From contig PBAS01000019.1 of NCBI GenBank assembly GCA_002716625.1, forward strand, positions 1 through 43,827: a stretch of DNA of 43,827 bases, read 5' to 3'. Below the pieces are notes generated by a model, which searched no databases, was not told the origin of the DNA, and worked only from the letters and a program-made list of their open reading frames with translations. This document shows positions 8,213-16,787 of the stretch, piece after piece; position 1 is the first letter of the stretch, and every line of letters begins with the position of its first letter. This stretch comes from Phycisphaeraceae bacterium (GTDB taxonomy: Bacteria; Planctomycetota; Phycisphaerae; Phycisphaerales; Phycisphaeraceae). The translations under genes and the position numbers were made by a program.

Positions 8213-9139
8213 ATGCCCCAAGCACCTCAAAGACCCAACGCCCCACCTCACGCTGACCTGCGTTTGAGTAAATATAATCCGCTCCCAAGAATACTTTTCT
8301 TCGATGATTTTGATGAAGGGATCAACGGTTGGTGTGAGTTATGCGGGAATCACGACAATAATCTTGACAACATCAAACCACGTACCCGCGACCCACGACC
8401 GGCCCAACTGAGCAACTGTACTTTTTTTGACATCGGCACACATGGCAGTGTTGATGGCGTTTACGCCCTCAAACTCGCCACCCGGCCACGGGCAAACCAT
8501 ATGGCCCAACTTATTAAGCGTTTGACCTACGCAAAGCGTGGCCTGGTGCAACTTGAAACCTACTTCACTTATAAGGCTGAGGCCGTCTTCGACAATAGCA
8601 TCCAAACACCCAAGCAATGGGATGGTAATTATCATCCCGTCGAAGCGATGTTCGGCGATTTCACCATCAGTAATGATGTCAATGATGGACCCGATGGGCA
8701 GCGATATCACTGTGTTTTGAGATATGTGAATACCGATCGCCAGGGGAACCTGGTCCACAAGTGGATGTACAAAACCTCTCTGCAGGTCACCACCAAGATG
8801 CAACTGGTGGGCGTACCAACACCCGAAGACTGGCACACAGTCAACCCCGATGACTGGGAAGAAATTCCTGGTGGAAATTTCGCTTTGTGCCACAATGAAG
8901 TCCCCACGAAAGTCAACTGGCATTACCTGAGATGGCAGTTCGACACCCAGACCCGGCGTAATATCGAACTCCAGATCAATGACCGCGTCATGGACCTGAG
9001 AAACATCCCGGTCCCCGTCTATGATCACAAGTATTACAGTTGCGATCGCCTGCTAAACTTCATCTTTGATGTGCGTACCTACATGCCGGTACGGAATTTC
9101 CTGTTCCTGGATTCAGTGGTTGTTTCTGTGGATTGGTAG
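8213..9139 (+). CDS. Uncharacterised beta-rich protein
   Basis: About 308 residues from the ATG at 8213, preferred over the TTG at 8204 because AAGGA lies about 10 bases upstream of it. I cannot assign a function. The opening ILFFDDFDEGINGWCELCGNHD resembles the first strands of concanavalin/laminin-G-like jelly rolls, and alternating hydrophobic segments with few helices (GLVQLETYFTYKAEA, NWHYLRWQFDTQ, NIELQINDRVMDL) support a beta-sandwich. No signal peptide is visible. It is followed after two bases by another small beta-rich gene, so the two probably work together. A carbohydrate-binding or non-catalytic accessory role is conjecture. Confidence 0.7.
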   Translation: MPQAPQRPNAPPHADLRLSKYNPLPRILFFDDFDEGINGWCELCGNHDNNLDNIKPRTRDPRPAQLSNCTFFDIGTHGSVDGVYALKLATRPRANHMAQLIKRLTYAKRGLVQLETYFTYKAEAVFDNSIQTPKQWDGNYHPVEAMFGDFTISNDVNDGPDGQRYHCVLRYVNTDRQGNLVHKWMYKTSLQVTTKMQLVGVPTPEDWHTVNPDDWEEIPGGNFALCHNEVPTKVNWHYLRWQFDTQTRRNIELQINDRVMDLRNIPVPVYDHKYYSCDRLLNFIFDVRTYMPVRNFLFLDSVVVSVDW

Positions 9140-9141
9140 CC

Positions 9142-9480
9142 ATGCTTAGAAGATCGCATACAGCTGTTCTGGAAAAAAACGAGACTTACACGTCGAACTT
9201 CGAGACCGAACCCTACGAAGTGGGCTGGGCCAGCGAGGCGATGTGGTTCGTACGAATCACCGAGACAAGCGGCTCCAACGTCAAGTTACGGGCATACGGT
9301 CAAATTTCACCCGATGGGTTATATTGGTCAGACAAAAGTGACCAAGCGATGGAAATGGATGACTGCGGGCAAGCCTATTTATCATTGCGCGATTTTGGAT
9401 CGTGGTTGCGGCTCCGTGTTGAGATCGAAGGCGATAAACCCTCGGTCAAATTAATGATTGTTTTGGCACTGAAAGAATAA
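9142..9480 (+). CDS. Small uncharacterised beta-rich protein
   Basis: About 112 residues from the ATG at 9142, which follows the upstream stop (TAG 9137-9139) by two bases; a TTG at 9133 would overlap it. No family is recognised. The pattern WFVRITETSGSNVKLRAYGQISPDG and GSWLRLRVEIEGDKPSVKLMIVLAL is typical of a single beta-sandwich. The tight spacing implies co-translation with the preceding 308-residue protein. The gap after it (9481-9729) holds nothing I can support. Confidence 0.65.
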   Translation: MLRRSHTAVLEKNETYTSNFETEPYEVGWASEAMWFVRITETSGSNVKLRAYGQISPDGLYWSDKSDQAMEMDDCGQAYLSLRDFGSWLRLRVEIEGDKPSVKLMIVLALKE

Positions 9481-9729
9481 AATACAGTACACGCTTAATA
9501 CTGCCCAAGGTATCGAAAACGAGTACGCCCCCGGACCCCTACCATCATCCCAATGCATCCGGATTCGGAATTACGACACATTGTCTTCACTTAAACGGGA
9601 ATGTGAACCACGACTTCGCGGATCCATCTTGACCAACCCCATCACCATCTACTTCGCCTTCAACTTTCATAGTAAACCAATGGACACTTGATCGTGTGTC
9701 AATAGCCAAAAAGGGATAGACTCACAGCC

Positions 9730-10650
9730 ATGTTTACCGATCTACCCCGATACGGCTTAGGCACGGCAGCCCTAGATTGGGAAGATCCGGATATTAACGC
9801 ACAAAGCGCACAGATGGTACGCCTGGCAATTAAAAATGATATGCACTTGATTGACACATCTCCACTGTACGGCCTGGGCCGTGCAGAAGGTGTGATGGGC
9901 CATGCATTACAAGGTGTCCCACGATGTGATTATTTGCTCTCCACCAAAACAGGGTACATCGCAAACACCAAAACAATGACCGCGATAAAAACAGCGGACC
10001 CCCGGACCAAGCGGTATCCACCTAGAGATTACTCGTCAGATCACACCAGAAAATCGATTGAACGCAGCCTGCTTGAACTTGGCGAAAATTATCTTGACAT
10101 CGTGTTCATTCACGACCCAACGGCTGGAGACCTGCATCAACTCAAAAACGCTACTGTACCCACACTGGAAAAACTAAGACAAGAAAAATTGGTCCGAAAG
10201 GTTGGGATCGGCCTGCGCGATGTGGATGATGCCAGGGCAATTCTTGACGGGTTGGAGATTGACATCCTCATGATCGCCGGGCAACACACAATCCTTATCC
10301 AGGCAGCCGACTTGTTACTTGAGCATTGCGCCGCCAAAAATCTCCCCGTCATCTTGGCAGGGCCCATGAACAGCGGGATCCTGGCAAATCCCAATCAACT
10401 TGCACCGCGATTTGACTATCAACCTGCAGCACAGGAATGGATCACAAGAACAAACCAGATTGCAGACCTCTGCCAGGACCATGGTGTGCCGTTGCGAGCG
10501 GCAGCACTGCAGTTCCCCCTGCAAGATGACCGCATCCGTACAGTGATGACAGGACCAGCTACCATGGCTGAACTGGAGGACACTGACAGGTTGAAAAAAT
10601 TCCCAATTCCCAATGACCTGTGGAATGCATTGCAGGAGATGTCGCCATGA
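9730..10650 (+). CDS. Aldo/keto reductase
   Basis: A 306-residue NADP-dependent aldo/keto reductase. The catalytic tetrad is visible: Asp42 (HLIDTSPLYG), Tyr47, Lys73 (LSTKTG) and His128 (IVFIHDP). The layout resembles the D-threo-aldose 1-dehydrogenase/L-fucose dehydrogenase subgroup, which oxidises free sugars to lactones, although subgroup assignment by eye is uncertain. A weak AAGGGAT ribosome site lies about 13 bases upstream. Its stop overlaps the next gene's ATG (ATGA at 10647-10650), indicating coupled translation with the GH32-like gene. Confidence 0.88.
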   Translation: MFTDLPRYGLGTAALDWEDPDINAQSAQMVRLAIKNDMHLIDTSPLYGLGRAEGVMGHALQGVPRCDYLLSTKTGYIANTKTMTAIKTADPRTKRYPPRDYSSDHTRKSIERSLLELGENYLDIVFIHDPTAGDLHQLKNATVPTLEKLRQEKLVRKVGIGLRDVDDARAILDGLEIDILMIAGQHTILIQAADLLLEHCAAKNLPVILAGPMNSGILANPNQLAPRFDYQPAAQEWITRTNQIADLCQDHGVPLRAAALQFPLQDDRIRTVMTGPATMAELEDTDRLKKFPIPNDLWNALQEMSP

Positions 10651-12175
10651 CCCTACCCATACAAGCTGCTACATCCCATGACACCGGGATCTATCCACCA
10701 CGTACGCATTTGTTTCTCGATGATTTTCACATTAACCGCATGACGGGTTTGAAGCGTGTCACGACTCGACCACAGCACGTCACCGCGGACCGGTCATTGA
10801 ACCGGGAAAGCCATGGGAGGGGCAGGGCCTGATCAGCCGTAATGGTATTATTTATGACCCTGCTGAAAAGATTTTCAAAAGCTGGTATCCCTGCTATGAC
10901 ATGAATCTGCCGAACATGACCGCTCACGCCAAGCGGCGGTGGGCGTACGCGACTAGCGAAGACGGCCTTGCTTGGGAGCGGCCCAACCTCGGCCTTGTTG
11001 AATTCGAGGGGTCGTCCGACAACAACCTGATTCGCTTCGAGAACGTGGAGCAGTTCGAGGTCTCGAGTCTGCTCTGGAACGTCGTCAAGGACGAGCGAGA
11101 ACCGGACCCGACCAAGCGCTACAAGGCTATTGGTGTGACCCGACACCCGGTGCGTTCGGGTGAGATCACGTGGACCGGGCCCAACGGTGAAGACGAGTGG
11201 TACGAGAACGCCGGCCGCCACATTGGCTGCGGCTTGTTCGTTGGCTATTCATCGGATGGCTTGCGCTGGACCATGAAAGAGGGCTGGGCCGGGTCCGGTG
11301 CGCTGATCATGGACGGCTCGATCCTGCATGGCTGGGACGATCGCATCCGGCAATGGGTGCTCTGGCAACGACCTCGCATTATGCCTAAATACCGGGTATT
11401 TGGCGTCAGTTTCTCCCGGGATTTCGAGGATTGGACCTTTCCCGAGTTTGGGTTGGTGCCTGATGAGCACGACCCGCCGCAGATCGAGTTCGACGGCCTG
11501 AGCAGCATCAACTCGCCTGACGGTGGGTACATCGGTCTGCTGGCGGCGTCGGGCTACGACGGTGAGGGCTTCGGCTCGCATAAAGAATTACCACAACTGG
11601 TCTACAGCCGCGACGCCAAGGTGTGGACGCGCGTCTGCCGCGAACCAATCATCAGCCCACAACATGGCCGGCCAACGTGGAATGATGGCGTCATCTGTCC
11701 GTTTAATCCGATCCAGGTTGGCGATGAGATCTTCATCTTCTACTACGGCAAGAACGCCGGACACATGTGGGGCGAACCAGCCCGTGATGGCAAACGGATG
11801 ACACGCTCGGCCATTGGCCTGACCAAACTGCCACGTGATCGCTGGGTAAGCGTAACGCCGCAATCTGGTGAAGGCGAACTGACCACCTCCCTGATTAGTG
11901 TCGCCCATAATAGACTTCATGTAAATGCCAATGCGACTGCAGGGTCATTGGCTGTCGAAGTAATCGACTGCCAAACAGGCAAGCATGCTCCCGGATTCTC
12001 CCTGACCGACTGTGATCCAATGACCACCGATTCGCTCGATCACCCGGTCACATGGAATGGACAAGATGATCTTACGCCACTGATCGGAAGTGCACGCAGG
12101 CAGCCCTCGGTTGGACGCGGACTTGTCTTCCGTTTTGTTTTGAACCACGCGGACTTATACTCGTTTTCGTGTTAA
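10647..12175 (+). CDS. GH32-like five-bladed propeller protein, frameshifted near the N terminus
   Basis: Start at ATG 10647, with GGAG about 8 bases upstream and an ATGA overlap with the aldo/keto reductase stop. The first 45 codons (THLFLDDFHINRM...TTRPQHV) are in one frame and the rest in another. Restoring one base between 10780 and 10781 gives QHVHRGPVIEPGKPWEGQG and a continuous protein of about 509 residues ending LVFRFVLNHADLYSFSC. The body has repeats such as YATSEDGLAWERPNLG, GYSSDGLRWTMKEG and VYSRDAKVWTRV, typical of GH32/GH43-type propellers; this subfamily is common in planctomycetes with no defined activity. As it stands, only codons from ATG 10901 onward would be read. Codons between about 10915 and 11585 are richer in G and C than the flanks. 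Confidence 0.75.
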
Positions 12176-12181
12176 CAGGAC

Positions 12182-12210
12182 ACTAGGACTTGTGAAACAT
12201 CCTTTATAAT
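12182..12210 (+). promoter_or_regulatory. Possible promoter upstream of the TIM-barrel gene
   Basis: A perfect TATAAT (12205-12210) sits 80 bp before the ATG at 12290; the -35 position 17 bp upstream (ACTAGG) matches poorly. The intergenic region is short (114 bp), and read-through from the upstream gene is equally possible. Confidence 0.3.
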
Positions 12211-12289
12211 GACCTCCTCACCCCGGCTTGGAATGGAACGTAACACCGCCATAACTGCACATCCAGACAACTAGATTCGAGGTTAAACA

Positions 12290-13555
12290 ATGACGCAACC
12301 CTTTAATACCTTCTACACATTTGATCTGTGTGACCCAACCCGCTACCACCACAAGACAATTGATGCCGATTATTTCGACTGGCTGCTGTCCTTGCTGGCT
12401 GGAACTGGGTTGACATTGCTGTTCCGCGCAAATGTTGCCGGCCGCTGTTACTACCGCAGTCAATTGATGTCATCCTTTGATCGGGCAAGTATCAACCATG
12501 AAAATCCAGATGCACAACTCTGGCAACGCATACCTGACATGATGGATACATGCGATCCACTGGCCGAGGCGGTGCGAGCAGCACGAAGACACAACGTGCC
12601 GATCTGGATCTGGTGGAACTGGAATGAGTGGCAAAATGTCCGTCGTGACTGGCTCGACCTGAATGATCGCGTCTGGTACGACAACCCGCGCAAGTACTGG
12701 TGTTCGCGCGATGGATCTCGCTTTTACTGCGGCGCACCAGATTGGGGCGATGGCGAAGTAAGGAACCGGATGCTGGGACTGGCCCAGGAAACGCTCGATT
12801 ATGGCGTGGATGGTTTATATCTATCAATGCGTTCTCATAGCTGGTGGCCCTGTTTCCCAAGTCCAGGCTGGGATACGCACCTTGAACCGTTCGGCTTTAA
12901 TGACTCGGTTGTCAACACGTATAAACAGCGCCATGGTGTTGACATCCGCTATGAGGACTACGACGAGGAAGAATGGTTGCGGATTAAAGGTGAGCAGTTC
13001 TCAACCATGATCGCTCTAACCGGGGCCAAGGTTCATGCCGCCGGCAAGCCCTTTATCCTTGGCACTGAACCGGATCGGCACAGCCTGATGTGCGGATTCG
13101 GAAAAGCCCCAACCCATACGGATGTGATTGCACCGCATCTCAAGCTGTACAAAGACTGGGAGCGTTGGACGGCCGAGGGGAGCATTGACGGCTTATGTGC
13201 AGAAGCATCCTGTCCCCCGGAACTCAAAATTGAAGGCGCTGACATTTCACTGTTCCAGAAAACGCTGCCTGAAAAATTCCCACTTTACACATGGCTTGAT
13301 ACTGCACGCTGGATTAATCGAGGCGGTGGACCATTCAGCTTGCTCAACTGGGATCCACACACACCAGAAGATGTGATTAAACAAATTGAGTTCGGGCGCA
13401 CTGCGGGTGCTGCCGGCGTGTTTATCCACACCCTCTATCACTTCACGGCATGTGATACACACGGCAAGGAAATAGGCGGGTATGGTGTCCTCCCGAGACT
13501 CGAATATTTCGACGCGATTCGCAAATGGCATCAAAGGGTACGGGGGGTAACCTAA
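12290..13555 (+). CDS. TIM-barrel glycosidase-like protein
   Basis: A 421-residue soluble protein with barrel-like strand-helix alternation: FDWLLSLLAGTGLTLLFRANVAG, NVPIWIWWNWNEWQ, ETLDYGVDGLYLSMRSHSWW, KPFILGTEPDRHS, EGSIDGLCAEASC. The many Trp residues and the VDGLYLSMR and CAEAS segments are where catalytic acids sit in GH10-like and related barrels, but I cannot name the residues with confidence. A GAGG ribosome site lies 8 bases before the ATG. It converges with the next gene and their stop codons overlap. Confidence 0.7.
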   Translation: MTQPFNTFYTFDLCDPTRYHHKTIDADYFDWLLSLLAGTGLTLLFRANVAGRCYYRSQLMSSFDRASINHENPDAQLWQRIPDMMDTCDPLAEAVRAARRHNVPIWIWWNWNEWQNVRRDWLDLNDRVWYDNPRKYWCSRDGSRFYCGAPDWGDGEVRNRMLGLAQETLDYGVDGLYLSMRSHSWWPCFPSPGWDTHLEPFGFNDSVVNTYKQRHGVDIRYEDYDEEEWLRIKGEQFSTMIALTGAKVHAAGKPFILGTEPDRHSLMCGFGKAPTHTDVIAPHLKLYKDWERWTAEGSIDGLCAEASCPPELKIEGADISLFQKTLPEKFPLYTWLDTARWINRGGGPFSLLNWDPHTPEDVIKQIEFGRTAGAAGVFIHTLYHFTACDTHGKEIGGYGVLPRLEYFDAIRKWHQRVRGVT

Positions 13556-15186
13556 CCCACTGGCGGCGGCATTACCGTGACTTCAAGCTCTTCAATCACT
13601 ACCTCCTTGGCATCCAGGGGCTCGAGCTTACTTAGAGTAATGCCTAGTGTATTCAACCCACGACGTGCCGGTGGAGCGGCCAGTTTGAACCATAAAGAGG
13701 TATAGGGGGCCATCTGCTTGCCACGCGCCTGGGTGCGACCATCATTGTGCCAGACCTTTTGAATCAGCTGACTTGGAATGTCAATGCCATTGACATTGAC
13801 ATCGAGTTCGTCGGGCCAACGCCATGCGAACTCAGGGCCACTGACATCGTCCGCAGGACCGATCACAGTCTTTCCACCTATCTCCTCTAAAGGCGAAAGA
13901 CCAAAGAGGCGGGCAACAAGGTAGGCACCTCCGGTCGCAGCAATATCTTCCGGCAACTGAAATTGATACACGCCACTTGCACCTGCTTTTCTCGGTAGAA
14001 CAACACGATATGAATCTTCAAAAAGTTCGTAGGAAAGTTCATCCTTAAGATCCAGTGACCGAAAGTAATATTTCCGTGGAGCCTTATCTAGCAAAGAAGG
14101 ATCCTGCAGCTGCCGCAAGCAGTGCAGTGACCGTGGATAATCCACCTCCGAGGTATTCACGACCCTGCAAGCGGACCACGGACCATGGGTAACACCCGAC
14201 GGTCCCCTGCCACCACGGATATCCCAGTGAAATTGCCAGTTAAAAACTGAAATGCCGTCAGCACCCCCACCGTACATTCCCTTGGCCAAAGCCCGCACAT
14301 GATCCGGACTAATGAGTGTAATGTCTTGTCCTGCCCATAGGGTGGGTTGCAGCATCGGGAAATATTTACACTGGGATTGGCGGCACAATGCACTGAATGC
14401 CTCATGATCCATTGCCGGATCACTTGTGTGGGTGTTGCCTGGACAAAGATGATCGACCAGATCATCGCCTATCCAGGTGGCTACGTCTGCACCGTAGTGA
14501 TTGCACTGGCCAAGATGTGGCCAAACAATTGCATTCAGTTGTAGTCTCCTGCCACCGGTACGAGTTTGATCATCCAGCACATCACGAATCTGGCGTACAA
14601 AATCCGTCAGGATTACATGACGGTCAACTTTCGTGTTCTTGGGGAAATAGGCAAGCCCACGCGTAAAATTGAGTGTGATACCATCAATGTCAAATCGACT
14701 TGACAGCTCCCGGATGAGGTCTGCGTGATAATCCCTTACCTCCTGATGACTATAATCTAATGTCTGACGCGTCTTCCTGTCCGGATTGCAGAATTCTGGA
14801 TGGCGGCCGATGAAACCACTCTCTGCAATACTTCTTTTCCTATGCCAGTCGGTCAGACGAAGCTTGCAGAAGAACTTTATCCCACGCTTGTGGGCCTGAT
14901 CAATCATGATCTCCAGGGGCTGGACACCTGACTCAACCAGTGATTGAAACTTGTTGTTGGGCCAATATTTAAATTCCGGGTGGTCTGGAACAAACAGGCC
15001 CGGCTTGAGCGCTCCGGCGGAAAACGTCAGCTGGGAGTAGATGTCGATACCGTTATCAGCAAAATCGTTCATGTGCTGTCTAAACTGATCCGCTGTTACC
15101 GGCTCCCATGTGTTGTAAGCGTGCAGGCCCGTGTCCGCAAAATATATCAACCGGTCATTTCCGCGTAGCGTATATGGTGAAGGCAT
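13552..15186 (-). CDS. GHL10-like TIM-barrel protein
   Basis: About 544 residues from the ATG at 15186; the TTG two codons upstream is a less likely start. The N-terminal two thirds look like a glycosidase-like barrel of the GHL10/DUF187 type: FADNGIDIYSQLTFSAG, AHKRGIKFFCKLRLTDWHRKR, FDIDGITLNFTRGLAYFP. A C-terminal beta domain follows (about residue 380 on, YYFRSLDLKDELSYELFEDSYRVVLP). No signal peptide. It lies 34 bp downstream of the M81 peptidase gene on the same strand, so the two probably form an operon. The substrate is unknown. Confidence 0.7.
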   Translation of the reverse strand: MPSPYTLRGNDRLIYFADTGLHAYNTWEPVTADQFRQHMNDFADNGIDIYSQLTFSAGALKPGLFVPDHPEFKYWPNNKFQSLVESGVQPLEIMIDQAHKRGIKFFCKLRLTDWHRKRSIAESGFIGRHPEFCNPDRKTRQTLDYSHQEVRDYHADLIRELSSRFDIDGITLNFTRGLAYFPKNTKVDRHVILTDFVRQIRDVLDDQTRTGGRRLQLNAIVWPHLGQCNHYGADVATWIGDDLVDHLCPGNTHTSDPAMDHEAFSALCRQSQCKYFPMLQPTLWAGQDITLISPDHVRALAKGMYGGGADGISVFNWQFHWDIRGGRGPSGVTHGPWSACRVVNTSEVDYPRSLHCLRQLQDPSLLDKAPRKYYFRSLDLKDELSYELFEDSYRVVLPRKAGASGVYQFQLPEDIAATGGAYLVARLFGLSPLEEIGGKTVIGPADDVSGPEFAWRWPDELDVNVNGIDIPSQLIQKVWHNDGRTQARGKQMAPYTSLWFKLAAPPARRGLNTLGITLSKLEPLDAKEVVIEELEVTVMPPPVG

Positions 15187-15220
15187 AAACAAACCAGTCC
15201 GTTCCTAAATAAAACCCTAT

Positions 15221-16723
15221 TTAATTCGATGGCATATACGTCGCATCGTCTTCAAATGGAAACATCGGACAACGACGATTTCGATAAGTCACAGCAGACA
15301 AATCCATGGTCGTCGCGCCGGGCGTATTGACCAGAACAAACTGATTGGCCACCGCCCTGTAAGCAGCACGAGGCGCAATGGTAGCCTTCACGATGATCAG
15401 CTTCTTTTGTGCCGGGTCAATGCCAAGACTGACAACCTGCTGCAGGCTCATGGGAGCCATACGCAAACTTGTCAATACCACGGTGTGTTGTTCAGGTGTT
15501 TCGACAACTGCGGTAAGACCCTGATAATTGTCGCTTCGTCCACCATGCCTAGGCTGTGGTTCGTAGAAGTACCCATCCGACAGTGTTCGAACGTGGCCCT
15601 GAATTAACACCGGGCGGCCATGACGGTTGCCCGTCTTGGCCCCAACCGTTAATTGCACCTTTGAACCGACACCTGCATCGGCACACTGTGCCGCCGCCTG
15701 TGGATCAAATAGCACCACGAGTGCGTTGGACAAACCCTGGCGCATGATCTCATCAAATAAAACAGTGGAGTCACCAGGAGCACCACCAGAAACATTGTCG
15801 CCCACATCACTGATCACCACTGGCACCTGCGTGATTGCGGCTGCTTCCCGAATGCCTTGTTCTACAGACGGCAGATCACCGACAAATTCTCCGCGTCGAC
15901 CCCACACGCGCCTTGCCAACCAGCAAGCTGCATCCCGCGCAATCTGCTCATCGCCGTCGGCCACGGCGACCACCGATGTCCCCATGTCAGCCACATCCGC
16001 TTGGCGATAGGCATAGCCAATGCTGGCAGAAACAATCCCCTGCCGCTCAATCACGGCGTGAGTATCGCGTAGATTCGAGGCCGCTGGTTCTTGGTTCGTA
16101 TCGTGCTTAAGAACCAGCATTAACATTGGGAGGGTCTCAAGCACCTGCACCGGCTTGATCTCGCCACGAACAGTACGCGCAATGATCCCTGCAGCGTCGA
16201 CTCCACGGTCCCGCTGATCCACATGCGGTGTCGTGCGGTACATCACCGTTGCAGTGGTCCCTGAGATCATGCGCGACGACACATTGGCGTGCAGGTCCAG
16301 TGTCATGATAATGGGCAGATCCGACCCAACTTGCTGACGAACCTGCGTCACAACTGCACCGTCAACATCTGGCTCATTCAGCGCAACCGTTGAACCATGC
16401 AAAGCCAACAGGATGCCATCCAGATCTCCGGCATCTTTTACACCTTTGACGATATCAGCCACGAACTCATGGAAAGTCTTGGGCTCCAACGGCCCTGACG
16501 GAACAGCCACCGCTGCAAAAATCGGTACCGGCTCAAATCCGAACTTCCGGGCGCCGTCCAGAAACCCGCCAAGTTCGTGATGTGTTCCGGACCACCGATC
16601 AATCAGATCCGAACCGATGTCAAGACTCGTATCAGCAAAGTGCTGGCGCGTGGTCGTACTATCTACAAAGGTGTTGGATTCATGCAGCAAGCCAATAATC
16701 CCGATCCGCATGTCCGCCATCAT
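15221..16723 (-). CDS. M81 family metallopeptidase (MlrC-like)
   Basis: A 500-residue protein with the conserved segments of the microcystinase C (MlrC) family: MRIGIIGLLHESNTF at the N terminus, GILLALHGSTV, PIIMTLDLHANVSSRM and MYRTTPHVDQRDRG, followed by the C-terminal domain with DVGDNVSGGAPGDST. His and Asp in these motifs are the likely metal ligands. MlrC cleaves the linear tetrapeptide left from microcystin breakdown, but most M81 proteins sit in catabolic clusters with unrelated, unknown substrates, and that is the likelier case here. It lies downstream of valS on the same strand by 64 bp and upstream of the GHL10-like gene. Confidence 0.85.
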   Translation of the reverse strand: MMADMRIGIIGLLHESNTFVDSTTTRQHFADTSLDIGSDLIDRWSGTHHELGGFLDGARKFGFEPVPIFAAVAVPSGPLEPKTFHEFVADIVKGVKDAGDLDGILLALHGSTVALNEPDVDGAVVTQVRQQVGSDLPIIMTLDLHANVSSRMISGTTATVMYRTTPHVDQRDRGVDAAGIIARTVRGEIKPVQVLETLPMLMLVLKHDTNQEPAASNLRDTHAVIERQGIVSASIGYAYRQADVADMGTSVVAVADGDEQIARDAACWLARRVWGRRGEFVGDLPSVEQGIREAAAITQVPVVISDVGDNVSGGAPGDSTVLFDEIMRQGLSNALVVLFDPQAAAQCADAGVGSKVQLTVGAKTGNRHGRPVLIQGHVRTLSDGYFYEPQPRHGGRSDNYQGLTAVVETPEQHTVVLTSLRMAPMSLQQVVSLGIDPAQKKLIIVKATIAPRAAYRAVANQFVLVNTPGATTMDLSAVTYRNRRCPMFPFEDDATYMPSN

Positions 16724-16787
16724 GAACTCACACTGTGCGTATTAGAATTCCTGTGCTCCAATCGTGCTGCGTTCCCGCTGACGAACA

